A stretch of 51,121 nt of DNA, from NCBI GenBank assembly GCA_900543305.1, contig UQQZ01000009.1:1-51121 (forward strand). Direction: 5' to 3'. Of this stretch, positions 31,555 to 40,508 are shown one piece after another. Positions within the stretch are counted from its first letter, which is position 1. Each line of letters opens with the position of its first letter. Source of the stretch: an uncultured Oscillospiraceae bacterium (GTDB lineage: Bacteria > Bacillota > Clostridia > Oscillospirales > Acutalibacteraceae). The notes beneath the pieces are model-generated. The model searched no databases and was not told the DNA's origin. It saw nothing but the letters and a program-made list of their open reading frames with translations. The translations under genes and the position numbers were made by a program.

Positions 31555-32313
31555 TCATTCCATTTCTTCCCTCTCCATGCCCACCAGAGGCCGATCGGAA
31601 ACTATCCGGTTGGGATTGTGTCTCAGAAGCAAATCTCCATAGGAAACGGAAAAATGCTGGGCAAAAAACCGTTCCAGCCTGCGAAAACTAGCGGTACGAG
31701 TGGTGGTGTTGTGGGCATCGCTTGCCACCACATGGACCGTCCCTCTTTCCAAAGCCCACAAAGCCGTGCGACAATTAGAGGATCCAAAATCCCCCAGAAC
31801 GCTTCCCTTATCCAGTTGGAGAACGCAGCCTGCCTCAAACCAATCCCCCAGGCATCCGGGATCCCGTTGAACTGCTGGATATCGTTCCGGATGGGCCAAA
31901 ACGGGAATCTTTCCGGAGAGAAATACTTGGTGAATCACCCATTCCATCCTTGACAGCCGCTCCTGAAAAGGAAATTCGATCAGAAGATAGCGAGAACCTG
32001 CCAAGGAAAGCAGTGGTCCTCTGAACAGCGTCTCACCCACTCTCTCCCCACACAGCAATTCCATTCCCGCATCCACCTGCATAGGTAACTGCTCCGCTTC
32101 TAAAAGGCGATTCATTTTCGTTATCCCATCCAGGATTCTTTCGGTACGCTGCTGGAGGTGCGGATCGCCGGTGGTACAGTGAGGGGTACAGACTATTCTC
32201 CTCGTACCGGTAGAAAATCCATCCAGAGCCATGTTCCAGGCCTGATCCCAGGTATCCGCCCCGTCGTCCAAACCCGGCAAAAGGTGACAATGAAGATCTG
32301 TGATAGGCTTCAT
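31555..32313 (-). CDS. CpsB/YwqE-type tyrosine phosphatase
   Basis: A 252-residue PHP-fold metallophosphatase. Metal-binding motifs are TDLHCHLLPGLDDGA, CTPHCTTG, an active-site Glu in VDAGMELL, LAHPERY and ASDAHN. CpsB enzymes dephosphorylate the Tyr-rich tail of capsule BY-kinases. The start overlaps, as ATGA, the stop of the ancestral kinase frame at 32310-32312, showing that it was translationally coupled to a full-length kinase. Last gene of the operon. Confidence 0.93.
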   Translation of the reverse strand: MKPITDLHCHLLPGLDDGADTWDQAWNMALDGFSTGTRRIVCTPHCTTGDPHLQQRTERILDGITKMNRLLEAEQLPMQVDAGMELLCGERVGETLFRGPLLSLAGSRYLLIEFPFQERLSRMEWVIHQVFLSGKIPVLAHPERYPAVQRDPGCLGDWFEAGCVLQLDKGSVLGDFGSSNCRTALWALERGTVHVVASDAHNTTTRTASFRRLERFFAQHFSVSYGDLLLRHNPNRIVSDRPLVGMEREEME

Positions 32314-32505
32314 CCAGCTGTCCTTTTTCCGCTGGCCGGAGAGGGAATTTCCCGGTGGCCTTGGTCTGCTCCATAGCCGTAACCCGATTTGCCATATCCG
32401 TATTTTCCGTATCCATACCGGCCGTAGCCGTATCTGCCATATCCGTAGTGGCTCGTCGTCTGCGGATAGGAGTTAAATACATACCCCACTAAGGGAGTGA
32501 GCTTC
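32310..32505 (-). pseudogene. Out-of-frame Tyr-rich tail of the BY-kinase
   Basis: In a frame shifted by +1 from the kinase gene, the minus strand encodes GYVFNSYPQTTSHYGYGRYG and further YGYG/KYGYG repeats, then runs to a TGA overlapping the cpsB start. This is a typical BY-kinase autophosphorylation tail. The kinase frame stops at 32473 after VTEAHSLSGVCI, and the usual linker between VTEA and GYVFN is too short, so a small deletion near 32475-32510 probably caused the frameshift. The tail codons themselves are intact, suggesting a recent or reversible event. Confidence 0.8.
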
Positions 32506-33792
32506 TGTCACATTTCCTCCGGTGACCGCGTCATATCGAACCACCAACAAAGAGGCATCCGCACAGTCAGCTAAAACAGCTGCGTCCTGGAACATCCCGC
32601 AAGGGGGCGTATCCAAAATGATGTAATCCACCTGGGACTTTAAACGCTGTAGAATCTTTCGCAGCACAGGGCTCTTTAACAAAGAGGCAGGGTTACTTTC
32701 CTTTTTCTTTCCTCCCCAAAAATAAATTCCCAACCGTTTGGAAAAACACATGAAAGTGCCTTCCTGTAGCTGAGGATTCCGGAGCACCTCCCCTACGGTT
32801 ACCCCGCTGGGAATTCCCAACAACTCCCCATCTCCTTGCTCGCGCAGATCCAGATCCACTAAGATCACCCGCTTACCCTCCCGGGCCAATTGCTGGGCCA
32901 GGTTGATGGCTACCGTGGATTTGCCTTCTCCGGCCATGCTGCTGGTCACTAAAAGGACTTTTCCTCCCTGCTCCCGCAGGGCAGTTCTCAAGCGGACCGT
33001 CAAAGAGCTCATGCTCTCTCGAAATCCGTAGGGAGTGCGGGGATCCAGCACGGAAATATAATGGCTTGCCACACTTTTCTTCCTGGCTTTCTGTTTGACC
33101 TCGGGAAGTGCTCCCAAACAGTCCAAACTGGAAAAGCGCTCCATATCCTCTGTGGTCTTCAGGGTATTGTTTAGAAAAGCTATGAGAAACACGATTCCGC
33201 AAGCCAGTACAAGCCCTCCAAAACCGCCCAGGAACAACAGACGCTTTCTGCTGGGAATGTTGTAAGGCTCCGTGGGTGTCTGAATTTCATCGATCAAATT
33301 CAGTTCGATCTCTCCCAGCACAAACCGGGACACCTCCGGATAAACCTCCAATGCCGCTTCCAGAATAGCACGGGCATCCTCTCCGGAAGGACTACTGACC
33401 GCCATGGTGACCATGTTGGAGTTTTCAATAGTCTGGGCGGTAATAGTACCGTTTAACGCGTCCTGTCCCATGGCGTCCAACAATACACTGCGAAAATAGC
33501 TGCTGTCCAGAATATACGGAAAGGTCTTTGACATCTGATCCGCTGCGTTGGCAGAGTAATAGAATCCGCTGTTTTCCCCGGTGGATACGGTAAAAGTGGC
33601 TTCACACCGATAAAGGGGACTGTAACGAAACAAGCTGACCCCGCAGGCAATTCCAATTCCCGCTACCACCAAAACACAAAACAGCCACCACCGTTTTTGG
33701 GCCACCCGAAAGAAATCTATTGCCAATTGGATCAGGTCAATCTCCATCACGTCTTCCCCGGTGGCATTGACCGGGGTTTTCTGTTCTTCCAT
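32473..33792 (-). CDS. Wzz/BY-kinase fusion, tail lost by frameshift
   Basis: A 439-residue polysaccharide co-polymerase fused to a tyrosine autokinase. One helix (WWLFCVLVVAGIGIACGVSLF region) near residue 40, an extracellular Wzz domain, and a second helix (LACGIVFLIAFL) frame the membrane part. The kinase has Walker A MAGEGKSTVAINLA, Walker A' VILVDLDLRE and Walker B DYIILDTPPCG. It would control polymer chain length and export through phosphorylation cycles with CpsB. The reading frame ends early and lacks the Tyr cluster, which remains out of frame downstream. It lies 27 bases after the other kinase. Confidence 0.9.
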   Translation of the reverse strand: MEEQKTPVNATGEDVMEIDLIQLAIDFFRVAQKRWWLFCVLVVAGIGIACGVSLFRYSPLYRCEATFTVSTGENSGFYYSANAADQMSKTFPYILDSSYFRSVLLDAMGQDALNGTITAQTIENSNMVTMAVSSPSGEDARAILEAALEVYPEVSRFVLGEIELNLIDEIQTPTEPYNIPSRKRLLFLGGFGGLVLACGIVFLIAFLNNTLKTTEDMERFSSLDCLGALPEVKQKARKKSVASHYISVLDPRTPYGFRESMSSLTVRLRTALREQGGKVLLVTSSMAGEGKSTVAINLAQQLAREGKRVILVDLDLREQGDGELLGIPSGVTVGEVLRNPQLQEGTFMCFSKRLGIYFWGGKKKESNPASLLKSPVLRKILQRLKSQVDYIILDTPPCGMFQDAAVLADCADASLLVVRYDAVTGGNVTEAHSLSGVCI

Positions 33793-33819
33793 CTCGCTCC
33801 TCCTTCCCGGCTCCTGCCC

Positions 33820-35199
33820 TTAGTTCCCGTAATCATTCCGCCTCGAAGGACGGAACTCTTCTTTCCGAAAAGCATTGAGAATAAATCCGGCAAAATCTCC
33901 GGTGCTTTTCCAGATAAGGTCTACTGTATCATTGATAACTCGAAGATCAGCCATATCCTGCCGAACCACCAATACCGCTGTGTCCACATACTGCATCCAG
34001 ATCTCAGCGTCTGCGGCAGCGGCTACCGGGGAACAGTCCACCACGATATAAGACATGTTTTCCCGTAGTTGCGTTAAAAGCTGGGACAGTTGATTTCCAG
34101 TGAGCAGCTTTCCGGGTTGTTCCGCCTGTTTATACTGAAACAGTTCCCAGAATCCCGTTTTATCGTCTCGGAAAACGGCCTTTTGCCAGGGCACTTCTCC
34201 AGTCAACACCTCTGAAAAAGAGGGGTGTTTCTCCCCTGACTTGTCAAAAATCTTACTCTGGGCAGGCTTTCTCAAATCTCCATCCAGCAGCAGGACCCTT
34301 TCTCCGTGTTCTGCCAAAGAAGTGGCAATATTGGCTGCAATGGTGGATTTTCCTTCGTTTTCCTCCACACTGCAAACCAATAGGATCTGAAACTTTTTGC
34401 GCACCATATGGGCTTCCAGACGAGTGGCGGCCCGTCTGGTTGCCTCCGCAAACCCCATACTGACCAAAGGCGATTGGAGCACCAAGGCGGGAACTTTCTT
34501 TTTGGTGGCTTTTCTTCCCCGTTTCCACAGCACTTGTTTCTTTTCAAAGGGCACTGTCCCCAACACGGGACCATCCAGAAGGTTGGCAGCGTTCCCCGAC
34601 GACTTCACCGTTTGCCGTAACAGGTAAATGGCCCCAATCAACCCGGCGGCCACAAGACCTGCCAGCAACGTCAACTCCCACCGTCGGGAAATCAGCAGAG
34701 AAGTATTCGATGGCGTCTCGGGTACGGAGGGCTCCTGTACCACCTCTAAGGCGGCGTCTGTAAACACATACCCCGCTACCTGCTGGTAATTTCGCAGGGC
34801 AGCCTGGATAAACAAAAACGCCTGCCGGGGCGTGGGCGAAGTGACGCTGAGAACCAGGAGGTTGGTCTCAGAAATTTGGGAACAGGAAATGGTCCCTTCC
34901 ACCGGTTCTCCAATGCTCTCGGAAACCAGGTTTCTCAAAGCGTCACTTTGAAAGATTTCCCCGTAAACAGCCGTCATTTGAGTGGTCTGGGTCAGAGACG
35001 TGTACGCGTCAGTTCCCATCATGCGAATCACAAGGGTTGAAGAGGCAGTATATTCCGGCACATACATCAGTTTTCCCACCCCAGTAGCGCCCCAAAAAAC
35101 GGCAAGCATCCAGCACAGGACCACCCACCAATTTTTCAGAATTTGGATTCCTGCCCCCCGCAGGGAGGCTTGATCCAGCAGTAACGTTTGCCCCTTCAT
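33820..35199 (-). CDS. Wzz/BY-kinase fusion, second copy
   Basis: A 459-residue paralogue with the same plan: helix at about 22-45 (WWVVLCWMLAVFWGATGVGK), Wzz domain, second helix (LTLLAGLVAAGLIGAIYLL), and a kinase with Walker A EENEGKSTIAANIA, A' VLLLDGDLRKP and B MSYIVVDCSP. The C-terminus ends FRPSRRNDYGN, a single Tyr instead of a Tyr-rich tail. Tandem copies may form mixed octamers, or one copy may be regulatory. ATG at 35199 overlaps the upstream stop as ATGA after GGGGGTGA. Confidence 0.9.
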   Translation of the reverse strand: MKGQTLLLDQASLRGAGIQILKNWWVVLCWMLAVFWGATGVGKLMYVPEYTASSTLVIRMMGTDAYTSLTQTTQMTAVYGEIFQSDALRNLVSESIGEPVEGTISCSQISETNLLVLSVTSPTPRQAFLFIQAALRNYQQVAGYVFTDAALEVVQEPSVPETPSNTSLLISRRWELTLLAGLVAAGLIGAIYLLRQTVKSSGNAANLLDGPVLGTVPFEKKQVLWKRGRKATKKKVPALVLQSPLVSMGFAEATRRAATRLEAHMVRKKFQILLVCSVEENEGKSTIAANIATSLAEHGERVLLLDGDLRKPAQSKIFDKSGEKHPSFSEVLTGEVPWQKAVFRDDKTGFWELFQYKQAEQPGKLLTGNQLSQLLTQLRENMSYIVVDCSPVAAAADAEIWMQYVDTAVLVVRQDMADLRVINDTVDLIWKSTGDFAGFILNAFRKEEFRPSRRNDYGN

Positions 35200-36023
35200 T
35201 CGGTCACCCCCTGTACAATTACGGTAAGCCAAGTTTGCCCATAGGCTCCGTCCTCTCCCTGAAATTCATAGTGAACTTCATACAGTCCGGGGGTTGCCGT
35301 ATCCACTTGGGAATCTACTTTCAGCTGATTTATCCCGTAGTTTGTTCCCTCTTCTCCCACCACAGAATCCACATAAGAGGTAGGGTTCAGAGTTCCGCCT
35401 TGATCCACATATACCAATCCCTGGGTCAAAACGATCTCCACCGTTTGGGTATTCTCTTCCAAGATGTGAATGGGAAAAGTATAGGACACCGTATCGCCGA
35501 AGGAATTCCGCACTTCCATTGTGATGGTGTATTCTCCCGGCGTACTGTAGGAGGCATCGGTCTCCACATAGGTGATCCAATCCGTCAAGTCTCCATCCAA
35601 CAAATCGTTGGCGGTAAAAAGACTTCTCACTTCCGTATTGTTGGTGCTTCCCTCCTCGAAACAGAGAGGTTGAGACAGCCCAAAGCGAGGGGAATGGTAA
35701 TCCGTAAAGGTCAGAGTGGCCATATGCTCAGAGGAATCGAACACCACATAGTTCAAATCGCAAACGCCGGGTTCGATAAACCTGGAAAAATCCCCTACCA
35801 AAATCTGCCCGGTAAGGTCACCATCCTTTTCGTCCTTGGCCGTCACCCCCTCCAAAAGCTGTTCCTGGGTGTAATTACAGGAAATCTCCAGCGTATTGCT
35901 GGAGGCAGTGATCTGGGGAAGCGTGTTATCCCTGCCCAGATACTCTACCACAAGAGATGTGGCAAACAAAACCGCTGCAATTGCCGCGATCAGAACGGAG
36001 AGAATTTTCAGTGCCCGCATCAT
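35196..36023 (-). CDS. Membrane-anchored Ig-like/DUF5011-type surface protein
   Basis: A 275-residue protein with an N-terminal helix (LKILSVLIAAIAAVLFATSL) and an extracellular part made of bacterial Ig/cadherin-like domains. KDEKDGDLTGQI and NDLLDGDLTDWI are the paired DGDLT calcium-binding turns seen in DUF5011-type domains; PGEYTITMEVRNSFGDTVSY is a typical strand pair. It overlaps both neighbours by 4 bases, so it is produced with the exporter and Wzz genes. It could be a periplasm-side scaffold for polymer or peptide export; function unknown. Confidence 0.8.
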   Translation of the reverse strand: MMRALKILSVLIAAIAAVLFATSLVVEYLGRDNTLPQITASSNTLEISCNYTQEQLLEGVTAKDEKDGDLTGQILVGDFSRFIEPGVCDLNYVVFDSSEHMATLTFTDYHSPRFGLSQPLCFEEGSTNNTEVRSLFTANDLLDGDLTDWITYVETDASYSTPGEYTITMEVRNSFGDTVSYTFPIHILEENTQTVEIVLTQGLVYVDQGGTLNPTSYVDSVVGEEGTNYGINQLKVDSQVDTATPGLYEVHYEFQGEDGAYGQTWLTVIVQGVTE

Positions 36024-37843
36024 GGGCTTTGTTCACCTCCTGTGGAAAAATTGTTTTCCAGTTGGCTTGCATCCGTCCCGTCAAGAAATCGCTGGAGCCG
36101 CTCTTCATCGATCTCTTCAAATTTGCCGTTGCCCACCAGATATACCCGGGTGCATTGGGCAAATACGCTGGGACGGTGGGCCGTCACAATCACTGTCCTC
36201 CGGGGATCGTGACGGATTATGTTGGAAAGTACCCTGCGCTCCGTGGCCACATCCAATGCACTGGTCGCCTCATCTAAAAGCAGCACCGGCGCATCCGCTA
36301 AAATGGCTCTGGCAATGGAAATACGCTGTTTCTGACCCTCGGAAAAACGTTGGCCATTATCCCGGGTGTCCGTAAGAAGGCCATCGGGCAACTGCTGAAC
36401 AAACTCCCAAGCGCAGGCCGCCTGTAAAGCGCGGCTCACCTCTTCCTCGGAAGCTTCAGGCCGCATCAGACGAACGTTATCTGCTATGGTGCCCGAAAAC
36501 AGGGTATTGTCCTGGGGTATGTAACTGAACAGCCGCCGTGTGGAAGCCGAAACGGGCTCTGGAGCTTCCCCGCCACATGTTACCGTCACCTGACCTTCCC
36601 GGGCATGGAGCAATCCAAGCAAAAGTTTCAGGGTGGTGGTTTTTCCCAATCCGGAAGGACCTACCAGGCCGATTATTTCCCCCGGTGAAGCCCGAAACCA
36701 GGCGTTCCGGTAAATAGGCTCGTTTCCGGGATATCCCGCCGCAACCTGGTTCATCTTCACTTCTACCCCGGTTTCAGAAACACCTGCAAACATCCGGCGG
36801 AGTTTGGGGGTATCCGCTGGAGCTTCCCGGGGAAGGCCTGTCACTTCCATGATCCTGCCGGCGCTGATACAAGCTCGAATGGCGGTGGGCACCAGGTTCA
36901 CCACGGAGCTAAAAGATCCCCGCAGGGAACCAGCCATCCCCACCAACATGGTCATGGTACCGTAGGAAATATCTCCCTTCCACAGACGAAAAATGGCAAA
37001 TCCATAGCAGGCATACCCTATGGCTTGTCCCACCAAGGAAGTGACGATGCTGCCCAACTGCTGGTATTTGTTCCGATCCAATTGAATGCGCACCGATTCC
37101 CTTTGCCGCTCTTCATAACGCTGGGTAAAGGTGTCCACCAATCCGAACGCCTTGATCGTCTGCATATTCTGGAAAATTTCCTGGTTGAAGGACACATTGG
37201 AACTGGCAAACTCCTGGTTCTTTTTTTCAAATTCCCGCATCTTTACGATGTTGTACCGGGAAACCAAAAGAGAAATAGGCGCGCCACACAGCGCAATAGC
37301 GGCCATGGTGGGATCGTTCTGCATCATCACCACCAACGCTCCTCCAAAACTGACCAACATGGAACAGAGGCTGGGAATGAAAGTGAGGATGTTGTTAATG
37401 ATTACCATCACGTCTCCATTGAGCCGGTATTGCAGGTCCCCGGGAGAAAAGTCTGAAAGGGCTTCCCAGTCGGTTTGAATGATCTGGTCAAAGATATCCA
37501 AACGGATCTGATTGGAAATATGCAGGTTGATCCTCAGGGAAACACGGCTGCGAATGGCGGAAATAAAGATTTGTCCCACGCCAACCCCTACATAAGCCGC
37601 CGCGGCAATACCCAGCATTCCACTGTTGTGGCCTGTAACGCTGTCCACCAGTGTTCTGGAAACCATAGATGTCCCCAGGCCCAGGACGGATCCGGTCATG
37701 TTCAGAAGGGCGTAGCCGCCAATGAGCAGCCAAAATTTCTTAACATACCGGCCCATCCAGATCCACTGGGCAAACAACTCCTTGAGTCTTCCCTCCCGGA
37801 TCCGACGAACCACTTTTTGTAGGTACGCAATGAGATATTTCAT
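36020..37843 (-). CDS. ABC exporter (permease-ATPase fusion)
   Basis: A 607-residue half transporter: six helices in residues about 30-320, then an ATPase with Walker A VGPSGLGKTTTLK, Q-loop YIPQDNTLFSG, a variant signature FSEGQKQRISIA (Glu replaces the first Gly of SGGQ), Walker B VLLLDEATSALD and the switch TAHRPS. No N-terminal peptidase domain, so any leader would be removed elsewhere. It lies in the position of the paeninodin-type lasso exporter, directly after an HPr-kinase-like gene with a 4-base overlap. Substrate is probably the operon's modified peptide. Confidence 0.9.
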   Translation of the reverse strand: MKYLIAYLQKVVRRIREGRLKELFAQWIWMGRYVKKFWLLIGGYALLNMTGSVLGLGTSMVSRTLVDSVTGHNSGMLGIAAAAYVGVGVGQIFISAIRSRVSLRINLHISNQIRLDIFDQIIQTDWEALSDFSPGDLQYRLNGDVMVIINNILTFIPSLCSMLVSFGGALVVMMQNDPTMAAIALCGAPISLLVSRYNIVKMREFEKKNQEFASSNVSFNQEIFQNMQTIKAFGLVDTFTQRYEERQRESVRIQLDRNKYQQLGSIVTSLVGQAIGYACYGFAIFRLWKGDISYGTMTMLVGMAGSLRGSFSSVVNLVPTAIRACISAGRIMEVTGLPREAPADTPKLRRMFAGVSETGVEVKMNQVAAGYPGNEPIYRNAWFRASPGEIIGLVGPSGLGKTTTLKLLLGLLHAREGQVTVTCGGEAPEPVSASTRRLFSYIPQDNTLFSGTIADNVRLMRPEASEEEVSRALQAACAWEFVQQLPDGLLTDTRDNGQRFSEGQKQRISIARAILADAPVLLLDEATSALDVATERRVLSNIIRHDPRRTVIVTAHRPSVFAQCTRVYLVGNGKFEEIDEERLQRFLDGTDASQLENNFSTGGEQSP

Positions 37844-38655
37844 GAAATGCGGTCCAGCTCCCTGGCAAGTAATTCTACAGCTTCTCGATCTGCCCGGTTG
37901 TCCAGGCGGTAAACCGGCAAGTCTGTCAGCAGGTGATTTAAGGTGTCCGTACAAAGGTCCATGCCGTCTTCCAGCCAGGTGGGGTAAAACACGCTTCCGG
38001 ACACCTCTGCCACCTTTTCAAAGCCTGTCAGCTCCCGAAGTTTATTTTCCTGAGCCTGTTTTAACACCACCAAAGCCTTCACTGGCACAGAGGTATTGAG
38101 GCAATAGGGCGAGGACCCGTGCCAGGGTGTGCCCCAGGCAATATACTCTCGCTCCGTCCGCTGTACAAAGCCCACGTCCCCATTGATAATGGAGGAACCG
38201 CGAAACTCCGCCCACCGCTCCGCCTGAGTGGTTTTCCCAATGCCCGAGGGCCCCAGGAACAGGATGCCCCGTCCTTGGTCCTCAATGGTAGCGCAGTGGA
38301 GCTGGATCATCTGCCGACGCACGGCGTGGGTGTAGAAGAGGTATGCCAACAACACCTCCTCCATCCCCTGCTCCGCACGCAACGTGTAGAAACGGGTGTA
38401 GTCCTCGCTGGCCGCCACTATGCTTCCCTGGGCGGAGAAAAAATGCGCGACGTCCGGAAGGTGAAAATAGGAGAGGTCCCGATTGACTGTTTGAACTGTC
38501 TGGGCACGCAAAGAAAAAACAACAGCCTCTGGCGAAAGCACGCTTTCAAAGGAAGCCCACGGCCTGAAATGACACAGCCCCTCCACCTGAAAGCGAAGCC
38601 CGGCAACACTATATTGCATTTTCTTTACGCGATGCCAGTAAGATTGCTCCAGCAT
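37840..38655 (-). CDS. HPr-kinase-like peptide-tailoring kinase
   Basis: A 271-residue P-loop protein. From about residue 115 it follows the HPr-kinase fold: LHCATIEDQG, Walker A FLGPSGIGKTT, IINGDVGFV with the catalytic-region Asp, and WGTPWHGSS. It lacks the HPrK N-terminal domain and is like the kinases of lasso-peptide clusters that phosphorylate the peptide's C-terminus, or like SynE-type proteins. The residues before the P-loop form a substrate domain of unknown specificity. The ATG at 38655 lies within the end of the upstream small-protein gene. Confidence 0.85.
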   Translation of the reverse strand: MLEQSYWHRVKKMQYSVAGLRFQVEGLCHFRPWASFESVLSPEAVVFSLRAQTVQTVNRDLSYFHLPDVAHFFSAQGSIVAASEDYTRFYTLRAEQGMEEVLLAYLFYTHAVRRQMIQLHCATIEDQGRGILFLGPSGIGKTTQAERWAEFRGSSIINGDVGFVQRTEREYIAWGTPWHGSSPYCLNTSVPVKALVVLKQAQENKLRELTGFEKVAEVSGSVFYPTWLEDGMDLCTDTLNHLLTDLPVYRLDNRADREAVELLARELDRIS

Positions 38656-39050
38656 ATCCAACCTAGTTTTTGCTGAAACTGCTGAACAGCGTCAGTACCC
38701 TGAAAACCCAGTGCGTCCACGTAGTTTTGCCAATTTTTAAACACATCGTCCAGGTTCCCTCTGGTTCCGTCTGCAAATTCTCCCAGAATTCCCTGCAAGG
38801 TCAGGCCACAATTTTGAATACTATACCAAATTGGCGAACCCTCTGTATCGGCGAACCAACCTTGCCCTGTAAACCCAGAGGGGTTGGCTTCCGGTGTATT
38901 GGGATCATACACCCATTCAAAGTTCACACCTCGAGTTGTCGTCACATGACCTCCGTTACCTCCGGAAATAATTCCTCCATCCCGTGTACCTACACTGTAT
39001 GCCGCCACAGGACTGTTTGCATAAACATCATTATCTCCATAAATAGCCAT
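38625..39050 (-). CDS. Unrecognised Gly/Asn-rich protein, possible modification substrate
   Basis: A 141-residue protein between the radical SAM gene and the kinase gene. I do not recognise the family. Residues 1-45 are rich in Gly, Asn, Ser and Val (SVGTRDGGIISGGNGGHVTT); 46-60 contain DPNTPEANPSG; the C-terminal third is helical (LDDVFKNWQNYVDALGFQG) and ends WICWSNLTGIA. There are two Cys, at about 82 and 132. It has no signal peptide or helix for the membrane. Position suggests a precursor or scaffold for the neighbouring enzymes, but it is longer than most precursors. The GAAAGGA site sits 10-12 bases before the ATG. Confidence 0.7.
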   Translation of the reverse strand: MAIYGDNDVYANSPVAAYSVGTRDGGIISGGNGGHVTTTRGVNFEWVYDPNTPEANPSGFTGQGWFADTEGSPIWYSIQNCGLTLQGILGEFADGTRGNLDDVFKNWQNYVDALGFQGTDAVQQFQQKLGWICWSNLTGIA

Positions 39051-39051
39051 T

Positions 39052-40122
39052 TCAATAGAATCCTTTCTTTTGTTGTAATTTACCGGTCCAAAACATGGCG
39101 GTTTCCCGCAACACGGAGCAATTGGCTGACCCTGTTACAAGGCTTGCCGCGCACCTTTGGCACACCTTGGCCGCTTCACAGGTTTTGCACTCTTCCGGCC
39201 AGTCCAGGGCTTCCTCGAAGTCCAGCAGCTGGCTCCAAGCTTCCTTGAAGGGCAGGTCCCGGACCGGAATGTTGGGCTCGTTCATAAAGCTGCAAAAGCG
39301 CATCATGCCGTTCCACACCACCCAATAGCCCAGGCGGTAGTCCCTGCAATAGGAAGCCGGCTTCCGGTTGGGGTCAAAAAATCTGCCTTCCCGAAGGCGC
39401 GCTTCGATTTCTTTCTGTTTTTGCTCCTCCAGCTTTTCTGTGACAGCCACGGAAAGAGCATCGGTGCTGGCTCCCCGGAGAGACGGCTTGATGCCTCCCG
39501 TAGCAAGCCAGGGTAACCGGTGCCGGTAGGCATAAAAGGCCATGCGCTTTACGTCCGACTCATTCTGTCGGATGATAGTGCTCACCAACGTAATGGGAAT
39601 CCCCAAACTCATGAGATTGTGAATACCCTCATTGACCTGGGTAAAGCCCTTCTCCACACCGCACACCGCCCTGTAGACGTCATCGTCGGAGCCGTAAAGC
39701 GTAATCTTCACCTGTCGGGGCGGACAGCGTTCTAGGAGATCAAGCACTTTCCCTCGAATCAGGGATGCGTTGGTCTGGAGAGTGAGGAAAAATCCCATTT
39801 CCGAGAGTCTTTCCCAAATCTGAGGAAACTCTGGATGCAGCAAAGGCTCTCCGCCGGTGACACATAACCAGGTGGTACCTGCTGCCTTGGCTTCTTCTGC
39901 GATGCGAAGCCACTCTTTGGCCGTCAGTTCAACCCCGTTTCGGGGAATCTCTTCCGGCTGCAGATGGACGTAGCACATCTTGCAGTTGAAATTGCACCGA
40001 GGCGTCAGCTCGAAGGTGCCTGAGATGGGAATTTTCTCGGCAAAGGCTTTTTCCCATACCTGCTTGTAGAAAGGATCTAACCACTCCATCCTCCGGCAGG
40101 CGGGCTCAAAATCCTCGCTCAC
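39052..40122 (-). CDS. Radical SAM/SPASM peptide-maturase-like enzyme
   Basis: A 356-residue radical SAM enzyme. The core cluster is RCNFNCKMCYVH (CxxxCxxC), followed by LCVTGGEPLLHPEF (GGEP). A SPASM domain binds auxiliary clusters: YCRDYRLGYWVVWN, RFCSFMNEPN, EECKTCEAAKVCQRC. SPASM enzymes commonly crosslink or epimerise peptides. The GTG start at 40122 overlaps the PqqD-like stop as GTGA, after GGGGAGGTGG. The neighbouring PqqD-like protein is the expected substrate-recognition partner. The reaction (thioether, C-C crosslink or other) cannot be read from the sequence. Confidence 0.92.
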   Translation of the reverse strand: MSEDFEPACRRMEWLDPFYKQVWEKAFAEKIPISGTFELTPRCNFNCKMCYVHLQPEEIPRNGVELTAKEWLRIAEEAKAAGTTWLCVTGGEPLLHPEFPQIWERLSEMGFFLTLQTNASLIRGKVLDLLERCPPRQVKITLYGSDDDVYRAVCGVEKGFTQVNEGIHNLMSLGIPITLVSTIIRQNESDVKRMAFYAYRHRLPWLATGGIKPSLRGASTDALSVAVTEKLEEQKQKEIEARLREGRFFDPNRKPASYCRDYRLGYWVVWNGMMRFCSFMNEPNIPVRDLPFKEAWSQLLDFEEALDWPEECKTCEAAKVCQRCAASLVTGSANCSVLRETAMFWTGKLQQKKGFY

Positions 40123-40508
40123 GGGCCACCACCTCCCCGTTTTTTGGACCCTTTCAGCCCCTCCGGAGGCCACAACTTGTTGAGAACCTCCTGGGGTACT
40201 CGGACAAAGGCCCGGCCGCGCTTGACACCGTCGTCCAGAATATTGTTGTCCGCCAGGATCTTCAAAAACTGGTCGATGTCCTCAGCGGCTTTTTCTTCTG
40301 TCACGCCGGTGTAGTGGTCCATTATCCGAGCCACCAAATCTTCCTTGGTAAACTCGTGATCCTTCATATACTCCCACAGGTACGCCGCTGAGGCGGATAT
40401 GTACACGATGGAGGTAACCTCCCGCACCCGTTTTCCCGTGGGTACAATCACATATTGCCCGGCAACTTCCCGGAGTATCAATTGATCTTTCAGTTTCAAC
40501 GGACTCAC
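40119..40508 (-). CDS. PqqD-like RiPP recognition protein
   Basis: A 129-residue PqqD/RRE-fold protein: strands ILREVAGQYVIVPTG and VYISASAAYLWEYMKDHEF, then a helix (EDLVARIMDHYTGVTEEKAA) and DIDQFLKILADNNIL. The RRE fold binds precursor leaders and presents them to modifying enzymes. A C-terminal extension ends with GSKKRGGGGP. It overlaps the nucleotidyltransferase by 4 bases upstream and the radical SAM gene by 4 bases downstream. Confidence 0.92.
   Translation of the reverse strand: MSPLKLKDQLILREVAGQYVIVPTGKRVREVTSIVYISASAAYLWEYMKDHEFTKEDLVARIMDHYTGVTEEKAAEDIDQFLKILADNNILDDGVKRGRAFVRVPQEVLNKLWPPEGLKGSKKRGGGGP

Noticed and set aside
35235..36212. Plus-strand open frame across the Ig-like and ABC genes
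   Set aside because: It spans a gene junction on the other strand, has no domain and no ribosome site.
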